Source: Clostridiales bacterium (GTDB lineage: Bacteria > Bacillota > Clostridia > Oscillospirales > QAMX01). From it: DNA of 64,000 nt. Location: positions 31,014 through 95,013 of the forward strand of contig JAEDMJ010000002.1 in the NCBI GenBank assembly GCA_016303065.1, written 5' to 3'. Positions within the stretch are counted from its first letter, which is position 1. Each line of letters starts with the position of its first letter. This document shows, piece by piece, positions 50,242 through 59,818 of this stretch. The notes under the pieces are model-generated. The model was given only the letters and a program-made list of their open reading frames with translations. It was not told where the DNA came from and searched no databases. The position numbers and the translations under genes were made by a program.

Positions 50242-50288
50242 CGCCCCGCCCCCAAGACAGCAGATACGCTTGTCTTACGGGCAGGGCG
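50242..50288. terminator. Bidirectional hairpin between rsmG and gnd
   Basis: An imperfect stem of about 18 bases per arm (50242-50259 with 50271-50288, core AAGACA/TGTCTT and CGCCC/GGGCG). It is followed by ATTTTACTTTT on the plus strand and TTGTTTTT on the minus strand. It ends both convergent units. Confidence 0.75.
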
Positions 50289-50326
50289 CATTTTACTTTT
50301 GTTCAGATCCGTTCAGATATTTTTTC

Positions 50327-51778
50327 TCACACTACGTAGGTCGAAGCAGAGGTGTTTCCGCCGTGACCCGTCCAGTTCGTGTGGAAGAACTGACCGCGCG
50401 GGGCGTCCAGACGCTCATATGTGTGCGCTCCGAAGTAGTCGCGCTGAGCCTGGAGAAGGTTTGCGGGGAGAAACTCGCTGCGATATCCGTCGTAATAGGA
50501 AAGAGCCGCGCTGAACGCGGGCATCGGAATTCCCGCCATGACCGCCGACGAGACAACACGGCGCCAGCTGTCCGTGAGTTCCTTCATCGTCCCGGCAAAA
50601 TAGGGATCCAGCAGCAGATTTGTAAGCTCAGGATTCGCGTCGTAGGCTTCCTTGATCTTTCCGAGGAAAACCGAACGGATGATGCAGCCGCCCCTCCACA
50701 TAAGCGCGATGCCGCCGTAGTTCAGGTTCCAGCCATAGGTCTTCGCCGCGGCGCGCATGAGCGTGTAGCCCTGGGCGTAGGAGACGATTTTCGACGCATA
50801 GAGCGCGCGGCGGATATCCTCGATGAAAGCCTCCCTGTCCTCCGGCGCGGCGGCGGCGGGAGCCGGGAAGACCTTTGCCGCCTCAACACGCTCTGACTTC
50901 ATGGCCGAAAGGCATCTGGCAAACACCGCTTCTCCGATGAGCGTCAGCGGAACGCCTTCATCCAGCGCGGCAATTCCGGTCCACTTTCCGGTTCCCTTCT
51001 GACCTGCGGTGTCAAGGATCTTGTCGACGATGGGCTTTCCGTCCTCGTCCTTGTAGGCAAGGATGTCCCTCGTTATCGAAATGAGATAGCTGTCGAGCTC
51101 CGTCTCGTTCCAGCGGGCGAAAACGTCGTGCATCTCGTCGGCACTCATGCCCAGATAATCTCTCATGAGCATATACGCCTCGCAGATAAGCTGCATATCG
51201 CCGTACTCGATGCCGTTGTGAACCATTTTCACGAAATGGCCTGCTCCGTTCTCGCCGACCCATTCGCAGCAGGGGGAACCGTCCTCCACATGGGCGCAGA
51301 TGGCCTGGAAGATCGGCTTGACGAAGGGCCACGCCGCAGGCGAGCCGCCCGGCATCATGGACGGACCGTTCAGAGCGCCCTCTTCGCCGCCGGAAACGCC
51401 TGTGCCCACATAGAGAAGCCCCTTGGACTCCGCATAAGCCGTGCGGCGAATCGTGTCCGGGAAGTGGGAATTTCCGCCGTCGATGATTATATCTCCCTCT
51501 TCAAGGTACGGAATGAGCTTTTCGATCATCTGATCGACGGCGTCGCCGGCCTTGACCATCATCATGACTTTCCGCGGACGCTCCAAAGCCGCGCAAAGCT
51601 CCTCAAGAGAATAGGTTCCGATGATGTTCTTTCCGCTGGCTCTGCCGTTTACAAAATTCGTGACTTTCTCCGCCGTGCGGTTGTAGACCGCGACGGTAAA
51701 GCCCTTCGACTCCATGTTCATTACAAGGTTCTCGCCCATGACGGCAAGACCGATAAGTCCTATATCAGCTTTTTTCAT
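50327..51778 (-). CDS. gnd: 6-phosphogluconate dehydrogenase, decarboxylating
   Basis: A 483-residue enzyme that oxidises and decarboxylates 6-phosphogluconate to ribulose 5-phosphate. It starts MKKADIGLIGLAVMGENL (NADP loop), with YNRTAEKV, GGEEGALNGPSMMPGG, KMVHNGIEYGDMQL, GTGKWTGI and MWRGGCIIRS. The long type (about 470-485) is used. The upstream open frame overlaps the kinase gene; ATG 51778 has a GGAAGGA site. It is last in a five-gene sugar operon, without zwf, an unusual context. It could feed the same pool (ribulose 5-phosphate) as the ribulokinase. Confidence 0.96.
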   Translation of the reverse strand: MKKADIGLIGLAVMGENLVMNMESKGFTVAVYNRTAEKVTNFVNGRASGKNIIGTYSLEELCAALERPRKVMMMVKAGDAVDQMIEKLIPYLEEGDIIIDGGNSHFPDTIRRTAYAESKGLLYVGTGVSGGEEGALNGPSMMPGGSPAAWPFVKPIFQAICAHVEDGSPCCEWVGENGAGHFVKMVHNGIEYGDMQLICEAYMLMRDYLGMSADEMHDVFARWNETELDSYLISITRDILAYKDEDGKPIVDKILDTAGQKGTGKWTGIAALDEGVPLTLIGEAVFARCLSAMKSERVEAAKVFPAPAAAAPEDREAFIEDIRRALYASKIVSYAQGYTLMRAAAKTYGWNLNYGGIALMWRGGCIIRSVFLGKIKEAYDANPELTNLLLDPYFAGTMKELTDSWRRVVSSAVMAGIPMPAFSAALSYYDGYRSEFLPANLLQAQRDYFGAHTYERLDAPRGQFFHTNWTGHGGNTSASTYVV

Positions 51779-51801
51779 TGCTGTTCCTTCCTTATAAATA
51801 C

Positions 51802-52875
51802 TTACCTCTTGACTCTGGCGTTTCCGGAGTAGATGCTCCAGATGACGTCCTCGTCCGCCGGTTCGCCGTAGTCGGTCAGAAGCGTCGTGACCAGCGCGCC
51901 GCTTGCCCAGCCGAACCCGATGCACTTTTCGGCATCCCAGCCGCGGAGAATGCCGTAAAGCATTCCGCCCACAAAGCCGTCGCCGCCGCCGATGCGGTCG
52001 AGCACCTGGATTTCCCTCGGCTCGACATTGTGCCATTCTTCGCCGTCAAGCATGATGGCTCCCCACATATGGGCGTTGGCGGAAATCACCTGACGCAGTG
52101 TCGTCGCAAACACGGAGGCATTGGGATACTGCTTTTTGACGTTCAGTATCATGGCCTTGAAGCTCTCCGTTTTGCCGATGTCTTTTCCGCCGGACTCCGG
52201 CCCCGGAACCTTGAGCGCAAGCTGGAAGTCCTCTTCATTTCCGATGAGAATGTCGGAGACGGAAGCGATCTCGGCAAAAGTCTCGGTAAGCTCCGCTTCC
52301 CTGTCCTTCCAGAACGACGCGCGGTAGTTAAGGTCGAAGGAGATCACCGTGCCGTTGGCGTGGGCGATCTTCGCAAGCTCGCGGCAGAAAACCGCCGTCT
52401 CCGGCGAAAGCGCGGCAAAAAGTCCGGACAAATGCAGAATCTTCACTCCGTCGCGGACAAAAAGCTTTTCAAGATCAAAATCCGCGCTCGAGATTGTGCG
52501 CCCCACCTCTCCGGCACGGTCGTTGTGGACTCGGGGTCCCCGCGCGCCGTAGCCGGAATCGGCGATGTTAAACTGGTGGCGATAGCCCCAGGGGCCGCCC
52601 TGGGGAACTTCGCGCCCTTCATATTCGATATTGCGGCGGCGCAGATCGCCCTTTATAAAAAGGGCGATCGGGCTTTCCGCAACGAAAGCCGTGAGAACCT
52701 TCGTGCGAAGTCCCAGGGAAGCGCTTATGTTCAGAACATTCGACTCGGCGCTTGTGGCCTGCATCGTAAAGCTGCTGCTGACGTGAACGGGCTGGCGGTC
52801 GTTGGGCGTAATGCGGACGCCCATGCTCGTGGGCACCACAAGGTCGTAGACTGCGTCATTTCTGAGTTTCAGCAT
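51802..52875 (-). CDS. PfkB-family sugar kinase, KdgK-like with altered substrate region
   Basis: A 357-residue kinase. The second PfkB signature VLDRIGGGDGFVGGMLYG is intact, with D299 the likely catalytic base. FDLNYRASFWK and ILIGNEEDF match 2-keto-3-deoxygluconate kinases. The N-terminal GG-x-x-x-N sugar-binding motif of the family is replaced by QATSAESNVLN (39-49), so the substrate may differ. It is followed 23 bases later by gnd and preceded by a fructuronate-reductase-like gene. KDG, gluconate or another sugar acid are all possible. ATG 52875 follows AGGAG at seven bases. Confidence 0.8.
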   Translation of the reverse strand: MLKLRNDAVYDLVVPTSMGVRITPNDRQPVHVSSSFTMQATSAESNVLNISASLGLRTKVLTAFVAESPIALFIKGDLRRRNIEYEGREVPQGGPWGYRHQFNIADSGYGARGPRVHNDRAGEVGRTISSADFDLEKLFVRDGVKILHLSGLFAALSPETAVFCRELAKIAHANGTVISFDLNYRASFWKDREAELTETFAEIASVSDILIGNEEDFQLALKVPGPESGGKDIGKTESFKAMILNVKKQYPNASVFATTLRQVISANAHMWGAIMLDGEEWHNVEPREIQVLDRIGGGDGFVGGMLYGILRGWDAEKCIGFGWASGALVTTLLTDYGEPADEDVIWSIYSGNARVKR

Positions 52876-52898
52876 TTTCAAGCTCCTTATCTTCCGGA

Positions 52899-53762
52899 TT
52901 AAACTCCCGAATAGGCCGCAAAGCCTCCGTCAACGGGAACGACAACACCGTTGACAAAACCGGAAGAACCCTTGTCCACAAGCCAGAGCAGCGTGCCGGT
53001 AAGGTCGTCCGGGTCGCCGAAGCGGTTCATCGGCGTGTGCGCGATTATCTTTTCCGAACGCGGCGTCAGGCTGCCGTCCGGATTCTTGAGCAGAGCGCGG
53101 TTCTGCTCCGTGACAAAAAATCCGGGAGCGATCGCGTTGACGCGAATTCCGACGGGCGCAAAGTGCACCGCAAGCCACTGTGTAAAATTCGAGACAGCGG
53201 CTTTTGCCGCCGAATACGCCGGGATCTTCGTCAGCGGACGGAAGGAGTTCATCGAAGACACGTTTATGATGACCGCTCCGTCCTTTCCGGCCATGTCGGG
53301 GGCAAAGACCTGCGTGGGAAGCAGTGTGCCGATGAAGTTCACGTCGAAAACGCCGCGCACTCCGGCCTCGTCCAGATCAAAGAAGGTGGATATGCCCTCC
53401 GCTTTTTTCTCAAGGTCCTCCGGGAAGAGATATTCCTTCGTCGTAGTTCCCTTGGGATTGTTTCCGCCGGCGCCGTTTATAAGAATGTCCACGGTGCCGA
53501 GCTTTGCGTTCACGGTCTCTCTGGCGCTGACAAGCGTGGCCTTGTCGGTCACGTCGGCGGAAACGGCGACAGCGGTTCCGCCCTCGGCGGCGATTTCGTC
53601 GGCGACCTTCTGCGCCGCATCAAGTCTGCGCCCTATGACCGCAACTTTCGCGCCGGACGCAGCCAAAGCCTTGGCGAAGCCGGAGCAGAGAACTCCGCTT
53701 CCTCCGGTCACAACGGCGACCTTGCCGCTGAGATCTATCTTAAAGGGAAGATATGTGCTCAT
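52899..53762 (-). CDS. SDR oxidoreductase, D-mannonate/fructuronate reductase type (UxuB-like)
   Basis: A 287-residue short-chain dehydrogenase. The cofactor loop is TGGSGVLCSG (19-28). NGAGGN is at 96-101, followed by an insertion (KEYLFPEDLEKKAEG). The catalytic Ser 169/170, Tyr 183 and Lys 187 lie in NVSSMNSF and AYSAAKA. The insertion after NGAGGN and the SF-RPLTKIPAYSA segment resemble Bacillus UxuB/YjmF (fructuronate to mannonate). Gluconate 5-dehydrogenase is the other candidate. It lies between the ribulokinase and kinase genes, with gaps of 23-24 bases. Confidence 0.82.
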   Translation of the reverse strand: MSTYLPFKIDLSGKVAVVTGGSGVLCSGFAKALAASGAKVAVIGRRLDAAQKVADEIAAEGGTAVAVSADVTDKATLVSARETVNAKLGTVDILINGAGGNNPKGTTTKEYLFPEDLEKKAEGISTFFDLDEAGVRGVFDVNFIGTLLPTQVFAPDMAGKDGAVIINVSSMNSFRPLTKIPAYSAAKAAVSNFTQWLAVHFAPVGIRVNAIAPGFFVTEQNRALLKNPDGSLTPRSEKIIAHTPMNRFGDPDDLTGTLLWLVDKGSSGFVNGVVVPVDGGFAAYSGV

Positions 53763-53786
53763 TTTATCACCTTTTCACTTTTCTAT

Positions 53787-55454
53787 TCAGGCGTTCTGCA
53801 TACGCTTTATGGCGCGCAGACGCTTCATACAGTCGTTTTCGCCTCTGCCGAAGTAGTCGTGAAGAAGCTTGTACTCCGCGTAGAGCTTGTCGTATACCGC
53901 GCTGTTTTCGGGATTCGGACGGTAAACGATATCCTTGAGGCTGGCCATATGCTCCGCCGCCTCTCCGATCGTGTCATAGCCTCCCCGGGCCTTGCCCGCG
54001 GCAACCGCGCCGAACATTGCCGAGCCGAGGGCGCAGGCCTGACCGCTGCCGCAGATCCTGATCTCGCGGTGGGTCACGTCGGCATATATCTGCATCATCA
54101 TCTCGTCCTTTTCGGCAATGCCGCCCGCGGCGATAAGCTCGTTCACCGGAACATTGTACTCCTCAAAGGTGTCGATTATCATTCTTGTTCCGAAAGCGGT
54201 GCCTTCGATGAGCGCGCGGTAGAGCTCCTCGGGCTTTGTGGTAAGGCTCATTCCGACAAAGAGTCCGGACAGGTCCGTGTCCACAAGGACGGAACGGTTT
54301 CCGTTCCACCAGTCAAGGGCGAGAATGCCGCTCTGTCCCGGTTTTTGCGAGGAAACCTTTTCGCGCAGGAGCTTGTGAATCGATATGCCGCGGGCTTCCG
54401 CCTCGTCGCGGTAGGAGGCCGGAACGCAGTTCCTGACAAACCAGTCAAAGTGATCTCCGACGCAGGACTGTCCCGCTTCGTATCCGAAATATCCGCCGAT
54501 TATTCCGTCTTCGACAACGCCGCAGGTCCCCGGAACGACCGCTTCCTTTTCACCCAGAAGCATGTGGCAGGTGGAGGTGCCCATTATCATCAGCATTCTG
54601 CCCGGAGTCGTGATTCCGGCAGCCGGAACGGCAACGTGGGCGTCTATATTTGCAAGCCCGACGGCAGTGCCCGGAAGAAGTCCGCAGAGCTTCGCGCCCT
54701 CCTCGCTGATCTCTCCGGCCTTTCCGCCCAGAGCGTAGACGTCGGGAGAAAGCTTCTCTTCGACGATGTTTTCAAGTCTCGGGTCAAGCTCGCGGAAGAA
54801 TTCGCGGGAAGGATATCCGTCCCGCTTGTGCCACATGGCCTTGTATCCGGCGGCACAGGCGTTTCTTCTCTCGCATCCGGTCAGCATCAGAACGATCCAG
54901 TCCCCGGCTTCGATGAGCTTGTCGGCGCGGGCGTAAATCTCAGGAGCCTCGTCCAAAAGCTGCCACGCCTTTGCAAAGAGCCACTCGCTGGAAACCTTTC
55001 CGCCGTAGCGCGCCAGACGCACGGGGTCCTTTTCACGGGCAAGAGCGTTTATCCTGTCCGCCTGGGGCTGGGCGGCATGGTGCTTCCAGAGCTTGACATA
55101 TGCATGGGGTTCGTGCTCGTATTCCGGAAGGAAGCAAAGGGGAGTTCCGTCGGAAAGCACGGGAACCATGGTGCAGGCGGTGAAGTCCACGGAAACGCCG
55201 ACGACGTCGGCAGGGTCAACATTCGCCTGTTTCAGAACGGACGGAACGGTCTCGGCCAGAACTTCAAGGTAGTCCCGCGGATGTTCAAGGGCCCAGTCCG
55301 GCGGAAGCTTCGTCGTTCCGTCGGGAAGATATTCGTCCATTACGGCGTGAGTATAGTTTTTAACTGCCGTTGCAACTTCTCTGCCGGTTTCAACTTCTAC
55401 AAGAAGCGCACGGCCGCTGAGGGTTCCAAAATCGATACCGATTGAATATTTCAC
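53787..55454 (-). CDS. araB: Ribulokinase (FGGY family)
   Basis: A 555-residue kinase that phosphorylates ribulose at C5. It starts [19 protein letters not shown] (phosphate loop), with [55 protein letters not shown] and [15 protein letters not shown]. The family is 540-570 long. AraB enzymes take L- or D-ribulose, which suits an isomerase that gives D-ribulose or L-fuculose. L-ribulose 4-epimerase and L-arabinose isomerase genes are absent from the operon. Confidence 0.93.
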   Translation of the reverse strand: MKYSIGIDFGTLSGRALLVEVETGREVATAVKNYTHAVMDEYLPDGTTKLPPDWALEHPRDYLEVLAETVPSVLKQANVDPADVVGVSVDFTACTMVPVLSDGTPLCFLPEYEHEPHAYVKLWKHHAAQPQADRINALAREKDPVRLARYGGKVSSEWLFAKAWQLLDEAPEIYARADKLIEAGDWIVLMLTGCERRNACAAGYKAMWHKRDGYPSREFFRELDPRLENIVEEKLSPDVYALGGKAGEISEEGAKLCGLLPGTAVGLANIDAHVAVPAAGITTPGRMLMIMGTSTCHMLLGEKEAVVPGTCGVVEDGIIGGYFGYEAGQSCVGDHFDWFVRNCVPASYRDEAEARGISIHKLLREKVSSQKPGQSGILALDWWNGNRSVLVDTDLSGLFVGMSLTTKPEELYRALIEGTAFGTRMIIDTFEEYNVPVNELIAAGGIAEKDEMMMQIYADVTHREIRICGSGQACALGSAMFGAVAAGKARGGYDTIGEAAEHMASLKDIVYRPNPENSAVYDKLYAEYKLLHDYFGRGENDCMKRLRAIKRMQNA

Positions 55455-55483
55455 AGTGTCTTACTCCCTCTGAAAAAAATTAT

Positions 55484-55516
55484 GTCCCCGCCCGCACAAG
55501 TCAAACGGGCGGGGAC
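55484..55516 (-). terminator. Hairpin with T-run between fucI and araB
   Basis: A perfect 11-bp GC-rich stem (55484-55494 with 55506-55516) with an 11-base loop. On the minus strand it is followed by ATAATTTTTTT. It would act as a partial terminator or protect the fucI message, so downstream genes may be made less. Confidence 0.75.
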
Positions 55517-55541
55517 ATTTTCTGTTATGCTGAAATTCTGA

Positions 55542-57329
55542 TTACACCTGTTTGTAAAGCGGGCCGAAGTTGGCGCAGGCGCGGTAGTCGGCGCCTTCCG
55601 AATCCTTCGTACCGAATGCGCCCCATGCGCTCGGACGGAAGATCTTCTCTTCGGGAACATTGTGCATTGCAACCGGGATGCGGAGCATGGAAGCAAGCGT
55701 AATAAGATCCGCGCCCACATGGCCGTAGCAGAGCGAGCAGTGGTTGGCTCCCCAGTTGGCCATAACGCTGTAAACATCCTTGAAAGCGGGGTTGTTTTCA
55801 TCAATGCGCGGAGCAAACCATGTGGTGGGCCAGGTCGGGTCGGTGCGCTCCCAGATGATCTTTGCCGCTTCGGGATCAATGTCGCAGCTCCAGCCTTCGG
55901 CGATCTGAATCATGGGCCCGAGACCCTTGACCATGTTGAGTCTGACCATCGTCAGGGGCATACCGCCCTTGGAGAGGAAGTGGGACGAGAAGCCGCCGCC
56001 TCTGAAATATCCGAGGTTCGCCGGGCCCCACTCCGTGGCCTTGAGCATTTTGGCAACTTCTTCTTCGCTGATGTCCCAGTAGGGCTTCATCACCGGGTTG
56101 CCTTCCGCATCGGAGCACTGACCGGAACCGTCAAGAGCGGCGGCACCGGAGTTTATCATGTGAATGATGCCGTTGGCGGCAAGGCCCTCAAGCTTCTTGC
56201 CGGTGCAGCGCTCAACGGACTCAGGGGACCAGTAGGTTCTGACGTCGCAGAACACCTGCGCCATATTGGTCAGGAGATAGCCAAAGAGCATGGAAACGCC
56301 GTTGAGGCTGTCGTTCTCGGTCGCAACGACATAGGGCGAACGGCGTCCGTTCCAGTCAAAGCTGCTGTTGAGCATCGCCTCAAGGAAGTCGCCGTTGCAG
56401 CGGTAGTCGGTCCACTGACGCTGTCCCTGGAAGCCGGAGAGGATCGCATTGTGTCCGAGGCTCTCTTCGCTCCAGCCCATTTCGGCAAGCTTCGGATTGC
56501 CTTCCATGAGGTCCTTGGCGATAAGGGCCATCTTGACGCAGTCTTCCCATTCCTTGTCCTTCTGTTCGCGGGAGTGCTGCTTTTCGGGCTCGTTCCAGTC
56601 GGTGAACTCCTTGCAGTTCTCCTTGGTCCAGGCAAGGGCCTTTTCAAACTCGTCGTGGTCGTAAATTCCGAGCTCCATACGGCGGTTGAACTCGGAGAGG
56701 TCGATGTACTCGTTGCGCATTCCGAGATAGTCATAGAAGAAATCGGGGTTGACAACGCTGCCGGCAATGCCCATGGCGACATTGCCCATGGCAAGATAGC
56801 TCTTGTCCTTCATCATGGCAACGGCAAGGGCGGCGCGGGCGAAGCGGAGGATCTTCTCCGCAGCGTCGGCGGGAACATTGGTGTTGGCGGCGTCCTGAAC
56901 CTCATGGCCGTAGATGGAGAAGGCGGGCAGACCCTTCTGGGTGTGTCCGGCCAGGGCGGCGGCAAGGTAAACTGCGCCGGGGCGCTCGGTGGCGTTCAGA
57001 CCGTAGATGGCCTTCGGACGCGTGGGGTGCATATCGATCGTTTCCGTGCCGTAGCACCAGCAGGTGGTAACGGATATGGAGGCGCCGACATTGTTCTCGG
57101 CAAACTTTTTCTCGCAGGCGGCCGCCTCGACAACACGGCCGATTGTGCCGTCAGCGATAACGCATCTGACGGGAGTGCCGTCCGGATAGCGGAGATTGGA
57201 GCTGATAAGCTCCGCAACATTTCTGGCGGTGGCCATGACCTGATCTTCAAGGCTCTCACGAACACCGAACATACGGCCGTCGATTATCGGGCGAATACCT
57301 ATCGCCGGAAAATCCTTGATCTTGTTCAT
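55542..57329 (-). CDS. fucI: L-fucose isomerase (also D-arabinose isomerase)
   Basis: A 595-residue metal-dependent ketol isomerase that converts L-fucose to L-fuculose and D-arabinose to D-ribulose. It starts [19 protein letters not shown], with [39 protein letters not shown] and [17 protein letters not shown]. It ends near [21 protein letters not shown]. Length matches E. coli FucI (591). The longer frame overlaps the promoter; ATG 57329 follows AGGAAGGG. It is the first gene of the operon; the fuculose aldolase gene is not here. Confidence 0.95.
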   Translation of the reverse strand: MNKIKDFPAIGIRPIIDGRMFGVRESLEDQVMATARNVAELISSNLRYPDGTPVRCVIADGTIGRVVEAAACEKKFAENNVGASISVTTCWCYGTETIDMHPTRPKAIYGLNATERPGAVYLAAALAGHTQKGLPAFSIYGHEVQDAANTNVPADAAEKILRFARAALAVAMMKDKSYLAMGNVAMGIAGSVVNPDFFYDYLGMRNEYIDLSEFNRRMELGIYDHDEFEKALAWTKENCKEFTDWNEPEKQHSREQKDKEWEDCVKMALIAKDLMEGNPKLAEMGWSEESLGHNAILSGFQGQRQWTDYRCNGDFLEAMLNSSFDWNGRRSPYVVATENDSLNGVSMLFGYLLTNMAQVFCDVRTYWSPESVERCTGKKLEGLAANGIIHMINSGAAALDGSGQCSDAEGNPVMKPYWDISEEEVAKMLKATEWGPANLGYFRGGGFSSHFLSKGGMPLTMVRLNMVKGLGPMIQIAEGWSCDIDPEAAKIIWERTDPTWPTTWFAPRIDENNPAFKDVYSVMANWGANHCSLCYGHVGADLITLASMLRIPVAMHNVPEEKIFRPSAWGAFGTKDSEGADYRACANFGPLYKQV

Positions 57330-57432
57330 TGTGATTCCCTTCCTATGAAAAAATTTATTGACGGAGGACACCCTCTCCGTTTTATCCGCAAGGAAAAAAG
57401 AGAGCTGCGCCGCATCATGATTCACTATCTGT

Positions 57433-57461
57433 ATTTTATCATATCGCGCCTCCGATTACAA
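57433..57461 (-). promoter_or_regulatory. Probable sigma-A promoter of the fucI operon
   Basis: On the minus strand, TTGTAA (57456-57461, four of six) and TAAAAT (57433-57438), spaced 17. The leader would be about 100 bases. The weak -35 suggests activation by a regulator. Confidence 0.55.
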
Positions 57462-57546
57462 CAAAATATTGCCCCCTTATGCGGATTTTTTTCGTATTCA
57501 TCTTCCGTATTAACGAAAAATTCATTTCCACCGTCCCCCTCTCCCC

Positions 57547-57575
57547 TTGAAAAGGCACCGTCCGTATGATATAAT
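57547..57575 (+). promoter_or_regulatory. Sigma-A promoter directly abutting the HTH-membrane gene
   Basis: TTGAAA at 57547-57552, a 17-base spacer and a perfect TATAAT at 57570-57575. Only seven bases separate the -10 box from ATG 57583, so the transcript may start at the ATG. Confidence 0.8.
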
Positions 57576-57582
57576 CAATTAT

Positions 57583-58191
57583 ATGAACGAAGAAGAACTC
57601 AGGAAAATCATCGCGAGGAACCTGGCGTTTTACAGAAAAGAAAAAGGCTTGACTCAGGCAGAACTGGCAGAAATGATTAACTATTCTGACAAGTCCGTGT
57701 CGAAATGGGAGCGCGGAGACGGTCTGCCCGACGTTTATGTTCTCACTGTCCTCGCCGGGCTTTTTAATATCACCGTAAACGATCTTCTCTCGCCCGAAGA
57801 ACCCCGCCCGCCCAAAAAGAAAAAGAGGATTCTCTCCCGCCGCACGAGCGTGCTCATTCCTCTCCTGGCGTCCGGACTTTCGTGGTTTGTCGGCACGATC
57901 GTTTATTTTGTCCTGCGCCTGCTCTCCGACGAAATCGGCAGACTCTGGCTCGTGTTCATCTACACGGCGGCAGTATCGGACATCGTCCTGGTCGTTTTTT
58001 CCCACCTCTGGTGGAGCAAACCCCTAAGCTGCACGTTCGTCAGCATTCTCATCTGGCTTGCTGCAACCTGCGTCTATCTCACGATGCAGCTTGAAAGCGT
58101 GTGGCTTATCTTTATCGTCGCCGCCGTGCTGCAGGTGCTCGCGCTTTTGTGGTACGTTTATCTCGCGGGGAGAAGAAAAAACAAGCAGTAA
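57583..58191 (+). CDS. XRE-type HTH protein with four membrane segments
   Basis: A 202-residue protein. Residues 1-64 are a classic Cro/cI helix-turn-helix (KEKGLTQAELAEMI, YSDKSVSKWERGDGLPD, LAGLFNITVNDLL). A Pro/Lys-rich linker (PPKKKKR) is followed by four hydrophobic segments at about 89-113, 120-143, 150-169 and 173-195. This makes it a membrane-tethered DNA-binding protein. It has no ribosome site and lies seven bases from the -10 box. It precedes galT in the same direction, with a hairpin between. The target and signal are unknown. Confidence 0.82.
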   Translation: MNEEELRKIIARNLAFYRKEKGLTQAELAEMINYSDKSVSKWERGDGLPDVYVLTVLAGLFNITVNDLLSPEEPRPPKKKKRILSRRTSVLIPLLASGLSWFVGTIVYFVLRLLSDEIGRLWLVFIYTAAVSDIVLVVFSHLWWSKPLSCTFVSILIWLAATCVYLTMQLESVWLIFIVAAVLQVLALLWYVYLAGRRKNKQ

Positions 58192-58198
58192 TTCAGCA

Positions 58199-58243
58199 AA
58201 AGCAACGCCCAGCCGTTTTTTTCACGGGACAGCGTTGCTTTTT
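58199..58243 (+). terminator. Hairpin after the HTH-membrane gene
   Basis: AAAGCAACGC (58199-58208) pairs with GCGTTGCTTT (58232-58241) across a 23-base loop, followed by TT. It may be a terminator, leaving galT to another promoter I could not place, or a partial one. Confidence 0.55.
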
Positions 58244-58269
58244 CCAAGGAAACGGAGAATACGGAAAAA

Positions 58270-59784
58270 ATGGAAAACAAAACCGGAACCGATATTGCAC
58301 TCTTGGTAAAATACGCGCTTGAAAAAGGGCTGATCGCCTCCGAAGACTGCGTCTGGGCCAAAAACCGGCTTGCCGCGCTCATCGGAGAACCTGCCTGCCC
58401 CCACGCCGGCGGAGAACTACCCGCCGTTCCGGAATATCCCCAGCAGCTTCTTGACGCGCTCACCGACCGCGCGGCGCAAAACGGCGCGGCTGTGCTGGAG
58501 ACGGGCGCCGAGCGCGATCTTTTCGACACGGAGCTCATGGCTGTTCTGACGCCCCGGCCCTCCGAGGTCATCGCAAAGTTCAAAAGCCTCTATGCCGGCT
58601 CCCCCGAAAAGGCCACCGACTGGTATTACGCCTTCTCCCGCGCAACGAATTACATCCGCGCCGAACGCTGTGCAAAGGACCTCCGCTGGGACGTCCCCTC
58701 CGCTTACGGCACCATAAATATCTCCGTAAACCTTTCCAAGCCCGAAAAGGATCCCAAAGCCATCGCCGCGGCAAGATTCGCTCCGAAGACCGCCTTTCCG
58801 CCCTGCGCGCTCTGCCGCGAAAACGAGGGTTACGGCGGCACTCTCACCACCGCCGCCCGCGGAAACCACCGTATCATACCTCTCAGGCTGAACGGCGAAG
58901 ACTGGTATCTCCAGTATTCGCCCTATGTCTATTACAACGAGCACTGCATCGCCCTTTCCGGCGAGCACCGTCCCATGAAGGTGGACAAAAACTCCTTTGA
59001 GCGGCTTTTGGATTTCATCGATATCTTCCCCCACTATTTTGTCGGCTCCAACGCCGACCTTCCCATCGTCGGCGGCTCGATCCTTACACACGACCATTTC
59101 CAGGGCGGAAGAGCCACTTTCCCCATGGAGCTCGCCCCCGTGGAAAAAACCTATTCCTGCGAAAAATATGCGGAAGTTGAGATCGGCCGGGTAAAATGGC
59201 CGCTGTCCGTCATACGTCTGGCCTCGGAAAACAGGTCCGCTCTTTCCGCTCTTGCCGAAGACATCCTTTCGGCCTGGAGATCCTATTCCGACGCCGGGCG
59301 CGGCGTTCTCGCATTTTCCGGAGAGACTCCCCACAACACCATAACCCCCATCGCCCGCAGACGGGGCGGAAAGTATGAACTCGACCTTGTCCTGAGAAAC
59401 AACCGCACCACCGATGAGCGCCCCCTCGGCGTCTTCCACCCCCACCCCTCCCGTCACCACATCAAAAAGGAAAACATCGGGCTTATTGAAGTCATGGGTC
59501 TTGCCGTCCTTCCGGCAAGACTCAAGCGGGAGCTTGCCGAGATCGAAGCCTGTCTTCTGGGCGAAAGAAACAGTTTTTATGAAAACGCCGCCCTGGCGCC
59601 CCACGCCGAATGGTACAAAAAACTCTGCGAAAGAACCGATATCACCGCCGGCAACTGTGCCGACATCCTCCGGGAGGAAACCGGAAAGATCTTTGTCGGC
59701 TGCCTTGAAGACTGCGGCGTTTTCGCGCGGACTGCGGACGGTGCGGAAGGATTCGACAGATTCGTACAAAGCGTCATAGGCTGA
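58270..59784 (+). CDS. galT: Galactose-1-phosphate uridylyltransferase, type 2
   Basis: A 504-residue enzyme of the Leloir pathway that exchanges galactose 1-phosphate with UDP-glucose. It is the Bacillota type 2, about 150 residues longer than the common type. Segments seen are FPPCALCRENEGYGG, VGSNADLPIVGGSILTHDHFQGG, HPHPSRHH and IKKENIGLIEVMGLAVLPARL. galE and a nucleotidyltransferase gene are 51 kb away, and galK is absent from this window. It is downstream of the HTH-membrane gene. Confidence 0.95.
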   Translation: MENKTGTDIALLVKYALEKGLIASEDCVWAKNRLAALIGEPACPHAGGELPAVPEYPQQLLDALTDRAAQNGAAVLETGAERDLFDTELMAVLTPRPSEVIAKFKSLYAGSPEKATDWYYAFSRATNYIRAERCAKDLRWDVPSAYGTINISVNLSKPEKDPKAIAAARFAPKTAFPPCALCRENEGYGGTLTTAARGNHRIIPLRLNGEDWYLQYSPYVYYNEHCIALSGEHRPMKVDKNSFERLLDFIDIFPHYFVGSNADLPIVGGSILTHDHFQGGRATFPMELAPVEKTYSCEKYAEVEIGRVKWPLSVIRLASENRSALSALAEDILSAWRSYSDAGRGVLAFSGETPHNTITPIARRRGGKYELDLVLRNNRTTDERPLGVFHPHPSRHHIKKENIGLIEVMGLAVLPARLKRELAEIEACLLGERNSFYENAALAPHAEWYKKLCERTDITAGNCADILREETGKIFVGCLEDCGVFARTADGAEGFDRFVQSVIG

Positions 59785-59818
59785 CCCCCAAAAAAACACA
59801 TTAAAAGCGGTGAAAAAC

